From CAZWUK01 sp964636685 (lineage in GTDB: Bacteria; Bacillota; Clostridia; Christensenellales; CAG-138): a DNA stretch of 8,577 bases. Below the pieces are notes generated by a model. That model did not search any database, was not told where the DNA came from, and saw only the letters and a list, made by a program, of their open reading frames with translations. A program made the position numbers and the translations under genes. Shown here in pieces: positions 5,809 through 8,577 of this stretch (position 1 is its first letter; the number at the start of each line of letters is the position of its first letter). Where the stretch lies: NCBI GenBank assembly GCA_964636685.1, contig CAZWUK010000087.1:1-8577 (forward strand), read 5' to 3'.

Positions 5809-7725
5809 GTGAACAAAGAACAGTTGGAGGCAAAGGGCTTGGGTGATTTGCGCGAAATCGCCAAGCTTCAAGGCGTCAAATCTGTCACCAAATATAAAAA
5901 GGCAGAGCTGGTCGATATTATTATGGCGGGCGGAGCACCGCAGAAGGAAACAGCGCCGGAAATGGCGCAGGAGCAGCGCGAAAACGGCGCGGCGGAAGCA
6001 GGCGAAAGCGCATCCGCGGAGGAGACCGCCGCTTTGGACGCTACACGCGGGCAAGGGGCGGAAGAAGCGCCGGCAGCGCCGCGCGGCTATGTGGCAAGAC
6101 CCATGGGCAACTACCAAAATGGCGGCGCCCATCGTAATAATTACTATGATAACAACCGTCAGCAAGGCGGTTATCAGCAAGGTGGATACCAGCAGCGCAG
6201 ACCGTATCAGCAGGGGGGCTATCAACAGCAATCCTACCAGCAGCAGGGCGGTTATCAGCGCAACAACAACTATCATCAAGGATATAACGCGCAGCCCGGG
6301 TATCAGCAGAACTCGTCCTATACACAGAACAACGGCTATGCGCAGGGCGGGTATAACCAATCGCCTTCTTCCTATCAGCAGAATTCGTATCAACAGCCAG
6401 GCAACTATCAGCAGCCGTTCCAGCAGCCGGCAAGCGGTTATGCAGACACTGCGGCGAGTGATGAAGAGCATCGTTATCGTCCGGCGCGGCAGGAGGGCTA
6501 TTATAACAAGGATTACGGCACCAGCAATCCGGCGGTTCCGGAGATGCTGCAAACGGGCGACTGCGGCGACGCAGAAGGCGTTCTTGAGGTTCTTCCGGAT
6601 GGTTACGGCTTCCTTCGCTCGGAGAATTATCTCTCCGGACAGCGCGACGTGTATGTGTCGATCGCACAAATTCGGAGATTCGGTCTGCGCACCGGTGATT
6701 TGGTGACGGGAAAAACGCGTCCCTCCAAGGAGGGCGAGCGGTTTCTTGCCTTGCTGTACATTACGGCGGTTAACGGAGAGGATCCGGAAACGATTCCCAA
6801 TCGCAAACCGTTTGAGGAGCTGGTGCCCATCTTCCCGAACGAACGATATACGCTGGAATGTCCGGGTAAAAACGATCTTGCGATCCGCTTGATCGATTTG
6901 ATTGCGCCGGTTGGCCGCGGTCAACGCGCGATGATCGTTTCTCAGCCCAAGGCAGGTAAAACGACGCTCTTAAAGAGCATTGCAAACGGAATCTCCACAA
7001 ACTATCCGGATGTGCACCTGATCGTATTGCTGATCGATGAACGTCCGGAGGAAGTGACGGACATGAAGCGCTCCATCAAGGGCGAAGTGCTGTACTCCAC
7101 ATTTGATGAATTGCCGGAGCATCACACGCGGGTTGCGGAGATGGTGCTCGAGCGGGCCATGCGCCTTGTCGAGCACGGCAAAGACGTCGTGATACTGATG
7201 GATAGCCTGACTCGTCTTGCGCGCGCCTATAACCTGACCATTCCCCCCACGGGTCGCACGCTGTCCGGTGGTATGGATCCGGGCGCGTTGCACAAGCCAA
7301 AGCGCTTCTTTGGCGCGGCGCGCAATATTGAAAACGGCGGCAGCCTTACCGTGATCGCCACGGCGCTTTCGGAAACCGGAAGCCGCATGGACGATATGGT
7401 TTACGAGGAATTCAAGGGAACCGGCAATATGGAAATCCACTTGGATCGCAAACTGTCCGAAAAGCGGATTTTCCCTGCGATTGATATCTATAAATCCGGC
7501 ACAAGGCGGGACGATCTGCTGCTCTCCTCCGAAGAACTGGAGGGGGTGCGTACGATTCGGCGCGTGCTCGTCGGCGGAAACACGGCAGAGGTAACGGAGC
7601 AGTTCATTGGCATGCTGGAAAAGACCGCGACCAATGAAGAATTCCTGCAACGGCTGAAGGATTGGGTCAATATATATGAAAAAGACGGCTATACGACGTC
7701 TGCATCCAATCGATACGGTAAATAA
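5809..7725 (+). CDS. rho: Transcription termination factor Rho with Q/N/Y/G-rich insertion
   Basis: Rho is a homohexameric RNA-dependent ATPase that tracks along untranslated RNA and releases RNA polymerase. The chosen GTG start (5809) has GAGAGGAG six bases upstream and gives 638 residues beginning MNKEQLEAKGLGDLREIAKL. An in-frame ATG at 5776 has no ribosome site. The order is a Rho N-terminal helical domain (about 1-40), an acidic Ala/Glu-rich linker (41-90), a low-complexity insertion (about 101-210), the cold-shock RNA-binding domain (about 253-325, with GYGFLRS, DVYVSIAQIRRFGLRTGD and PSKEGERF), then the RecA-like motor. The Walker A motif is QPKAGKT (K384) and Walker B is VVILMD (D465). 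ALHKPKRFFGAARN, EEFKGTGNMEIHL and SGTRRDDLL are standard Rho motifs, so the enzyme looks fully functional. It is over 200 residues longer than E. coli Rho (419), nearly all from the linker and insertion. It is transcribed away from yabP, and rpmE follows with its own promoter. Confidence 0.97.
   Translation: MNKEQLEAKGLGDLREIAKLQGVKSVTKYKKAELVDIIMAGGAPQKETAPEMAQEQRENGAAEAGESASAEETAALDATRGQGAEEAPAAPRGYVARPMGNYQNGGAHRNNYYDNNRQQGGYQQGGYQQRRPYQQGGYQQQSYQQQGGYQRNNNYHQGYNAQPGYQQNSSYTQNNGYAQGGYNQSPSSYQQNSYQQPGNYQQPFQQPASGYADTAASDEEHRYRPARQEGYYNKDYGTSNPAVPEMLQTGDCGDAEGVLEVLPDGYGFLRSENYLSGQRDVYVSIAQIRRFGLRTGDLVTGKTRPSKEGERFLALLYITAVNGEDPETIPNRKPFEELVPIFPNERYTLECPGKNDLAIRLIDLIAPVGRGQRAMIVSQPKAGKTTLLKSIANGISTNYPDVHLIVLLIDERPEEVTDMKRSIKGEVLYSTFDELPEHHTRVAEMVLERAMRLVEHGKDVVILMDSLTRLARAYNLTIPPTGRTLSGGMDPGALHKPKRFFGAARNIENGGSLTVIATALSETGSRMDDMVYEEFKGTGNMEIHLDRKLSEKRIFPAIDIYKSGTRRDDLLLSSEELEGVRTIRRVLVGGNTAEVTEQFIGMLEKTATNEEFLQRLKDWVNIYEKDGYTTSASNRYGK
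6109..6438 (+). repeat. Low-complexity repeat region inside rho (prion-like insertion)
   Basis: These 330 bases encode Rho residues 101-210. By hand count 31 Gln, 18 Tyr, 17 Gly and 16 Asn make up 82 of 110 residues, with only one acidic residue. Units such as YQQGGY, YQQQGGYQ and PYQQGGYQQ recur between about residues 119 and 150 and become more degenerate towards 210. At DNA level the units are variants of CAGCAAGGCGGTTAT with synonymous changes, so the repeat is old or selected at protein level rather than freshly expanded. Confidence 0.9.
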
Positions 7726-7749
7726 TTGCTATAAATTTTGCAAAGATAG

Positions 7750-7778
7750 TTGCAATTAACGAGAATAATGCGTATAAT
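7750..7778 (+). promoter_or_regulatory. Sigma-A promoter of rpmE
   Basis: TTGCAA (7750-7755) and a perfect TATAAT (7773-7778) are separated by 17 bases, so transcription should start near 7785. The promoter lies in the 90-base gap after rho, where no clear terminator is visible, so some read-through from rho is possible. Confidence 0.85.
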
Positions 7779-7815
7779 AGTCGCGTTAGCGGTTTTATGA
7801 AGGAGTGAGAGCAGC

Positions 7816-8013
7816 ATGAAGGAGAACATCCATCCGAATTATGGCGAAGCAGTCGTTCGCTGCGCTTGTGGCGAAACGTTTAAGACCGGTTCCACCAAAA
7901 AGGAACTCACGGTTGAAATTTGCAGCAAGTGCCATCCGTTCTTCACCGGCAAGCAGAAGCTGGTTGACAGCGGTGGACGCGTGGATCGCTTCAAGAAGCG
8001 TTATGGCATCTAA
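7816..8013 (+). CDS. rpmE: 50S ribosomal protein L31, zinc-binding type
   Basis: The 65-residue protein MKENIHPNYGEAVVRCACG... carries C16-x-C18 and C36-x2-C39, the four cysteines that define the zinc-binding (C+) form of L31. The SGGRVDRFKKRYGI ending is typical. L31 sits at the bridge between the large and small ribosomal subunits, and the zinc form is the one replaced by a cysteine-free paralogue under zinc limitation in some bacteria; no paralogue is in this window. AAGGAG (7800-7805) lies ten bases before the ATG. It is a monocistronic unit with its own promoter and terminator. The rho-rpmE order is common in Firmicutes. Confidence 0.97.
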   Translation: MKENIHPNYGEAVVRCACGETFKTGSTKKELTVEICSKCHPFFTGKQKLVDSGGRVDRFKKRYGI

Positions 8014-8037
8014 TTGCCAACCAAACAACAAGCTAAA

Positions 8038-8071
8038 ACAAAAACCGGTTGCAAAAGCAATCGGTTTTTGT
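8038..8071 (+). terminator. Intrinsic terminator of rpmE
   Basis: ACAAAAACCGGTTGC (8038-8052) pairs with GCAATCGGTTTTTGT (8057-8071) through a 15-bp stem with one G-U pair and an AAAA loop. The right arm supplies a T5 run and more T residues follow. It begins 24 bases after the rpmE stop. Confidence 0.85.
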
Positions 8072-8147
8072 GTTTCTTCTCAACCGAGGGATTAAGAGCC
8101 GGACAAAGGAGCGCGTAGAGCGCTTCCTTACCCGTTTGCTCCTTGTA

Positions 8148-8504
8148 TCATTCGAGCAAAGTAAATCCCTGCGACCCAAATGCGTCGTTCAGTTGCAACA
8201 CCAGCGGGAGATCCGCTGCCGGCACTGTGAATTTGCAGGGAAACTTTGGATTGCAATTTACGGCCAATGGGTGAAACAGATCGTTTTCCAGAATGCCGAC
8301 GGCGGCATAGATCACCGGACAGTGCTGACCGGGAAAACCGGCCTGCGCAATGCTGACGGTCGTTTCCGCTTCGCCGCGCTGGATCGAAGCCTTGGCAACG
8401 ATTTTTTTTGATTCTGCCGGATATTTGAGCACCAGCTGATGCGCTCCGGAAAATAAAGAGAGCAGGCTGGCGTTTTTCAGCTGCCTTGCGCGCAGCGTAT
8501 ACAT
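8148..8504 (-). CDS. Unidentified small protein (118 residues)
   Basis: I do not recognise this protein. From ATG 8504 it reads MYTLRARQLKNASLLSLFSG, and the rest looks like a genuine beta-rich domain: HQLVLKYPAESKKIVAKASI, then SIAQAGFPGQHCPVIYAAVGIL, ending in LPLVLQLNDAFGSQGFTLLE. Cysteines occur in GQHCPV and VNCNPKFPCKF. No signal peptide, membrane segment or catalytic motif is evident. The start is uncertain: no ribosome site lies before 8504. The frame is open back to 8573, with a GTG at 8555 that would overlap the preceding gene. A second, longer minus frame over the same bases (8128-8577) has arginine-rich composition and looks like a shadow. The gene converges on rpmE. A possible end structure (AAGGAGC/GCTCCTT at 8106-8144) lies after the stop. 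Confidence 0.5.
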   Translation of the reverse strand: MYTLRARQLKNASLLSLFSGAHQLVLKYPAESKKIVAKASIQRGEAETTVSIAQAGFPGQHCPVIYAAVGILENDLFHPLAVNCNPKFPCKFTVPAADLPLVLQLNDAFGSQGFTLLE

Positions 8505-8521
8505 CGCAAAAGCAGAAGCGT

Positions 8522-8577
8522 CTAGAGGAGCCGGAGATGAGCATCTTGTGCCCACGGCGCAGAATACCCGTAATCAA
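8522..8577 (-). CDS. C-terminal end of an unidentified protein (5' end outside window)
   Basis: Read on the minus strand from 8575, the codons give DYGYSAPWAQDAHLRLL and a TAG stop at 8524-8522. The composition looks like a natural protein end, while the other two minus frames across these bases do not. Only 17 residues are visible, so no family can be named. The stop lies 17 bases before the ATG of the next minus-strand gene. An indel near 8520 could instead have split one gene into two. Confidence 0.35.
   Translation of the reverse strand, partial: DYGYSAPWAQDAHLRLL

Noticed and set aside
5843..6706. 287-residue plus-strand frame inside rho
   Set aside because: It is rich in Arg, Ser, Ile and Thr with no domain, and results from the same repeats read in a shifted frame.
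5722..6924. 400-residue open frame on the minus strand opposite rho
   Set aside because: Its long runs of Leu, Ile and Val are the reverse complement of the Gln/Tyr/Gly codon repeats in rho. Rho is certain on the other strand.
8128..8577. 149-residue minus-strand frame at the right edge
   Set aside because: Its sequence is Arg/Ser-rich with no domain character. The overlapping frame 8148-8504 looks like a real protein.

Overview
The window looks like chromosome from a bacterium of the endospore-forming Clostridia (Firmicutes). The main reasons are a yabP-yabQ-divIC-ppx cluster on the minus strand, a possible sigma-E type promoter in front of it, sigma-A type promoters with near-consensus hexamers, and Shine-Dalgarno sites of the AGGAGG type. 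Base composition looks intermediate (near half G+C). I cannot place it below class level.

Layout. (1) 1-433, plus: the C-terminal end of a probable right-handed beta-helix protein, cut by the window edge. (2) 434-937: about 500 bases without a gene. It holds several hairpins, a strong 17-bp terminator-like stem, a second long interrupted inverted repeat, a candidate promoter and a structured leader. (3) 938-3517, plus: a probable three-gene unit. It has a small cytoplasmic V4R-domain protein, a diguanylate cyclase (HAMP-like, PAS, GGDEF) whose reading frame is broken near 2170-2206, and a GyrI-like ligand-binding protein. A terminator follows. (4) 5562 down to 3642, minus: yabP, yabQ, divIC and ppx/gppA, closely packed with gaps of 7-14 bases. 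This combines two sporulation genes, a septum protein and a sugar-kinase-fold phosphatase. (5) 5809-7725, plus, divergent from yabP: rho, encoding the transcription termination factor. It carries a long insertion rich in Gln, Asn, Tyr and Gly between its N-terminal helical domain and the RNA-binding cold-shock domain. (6) 7816-8013, plus: rpmE (ribosomal protein L31, zinc form) with its own consensus promoter and terminator. (7) 8577-8148, minus: the last codons of one unidentified gene, then a second unidentified small protein.

The most interesting items are the prion-like insertion in Rho, which has YQQGGY-type repeats resembling the yeast Sup35 prion domain, and the V4R sensor/GGDEF pair with a structured leader and an interrupted cyclase gene. 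I found no CRISPR array, rRNA, tRNA, transposase or clear mobile element. No wholly unknown multi-gene system is evident from the sequence alone.
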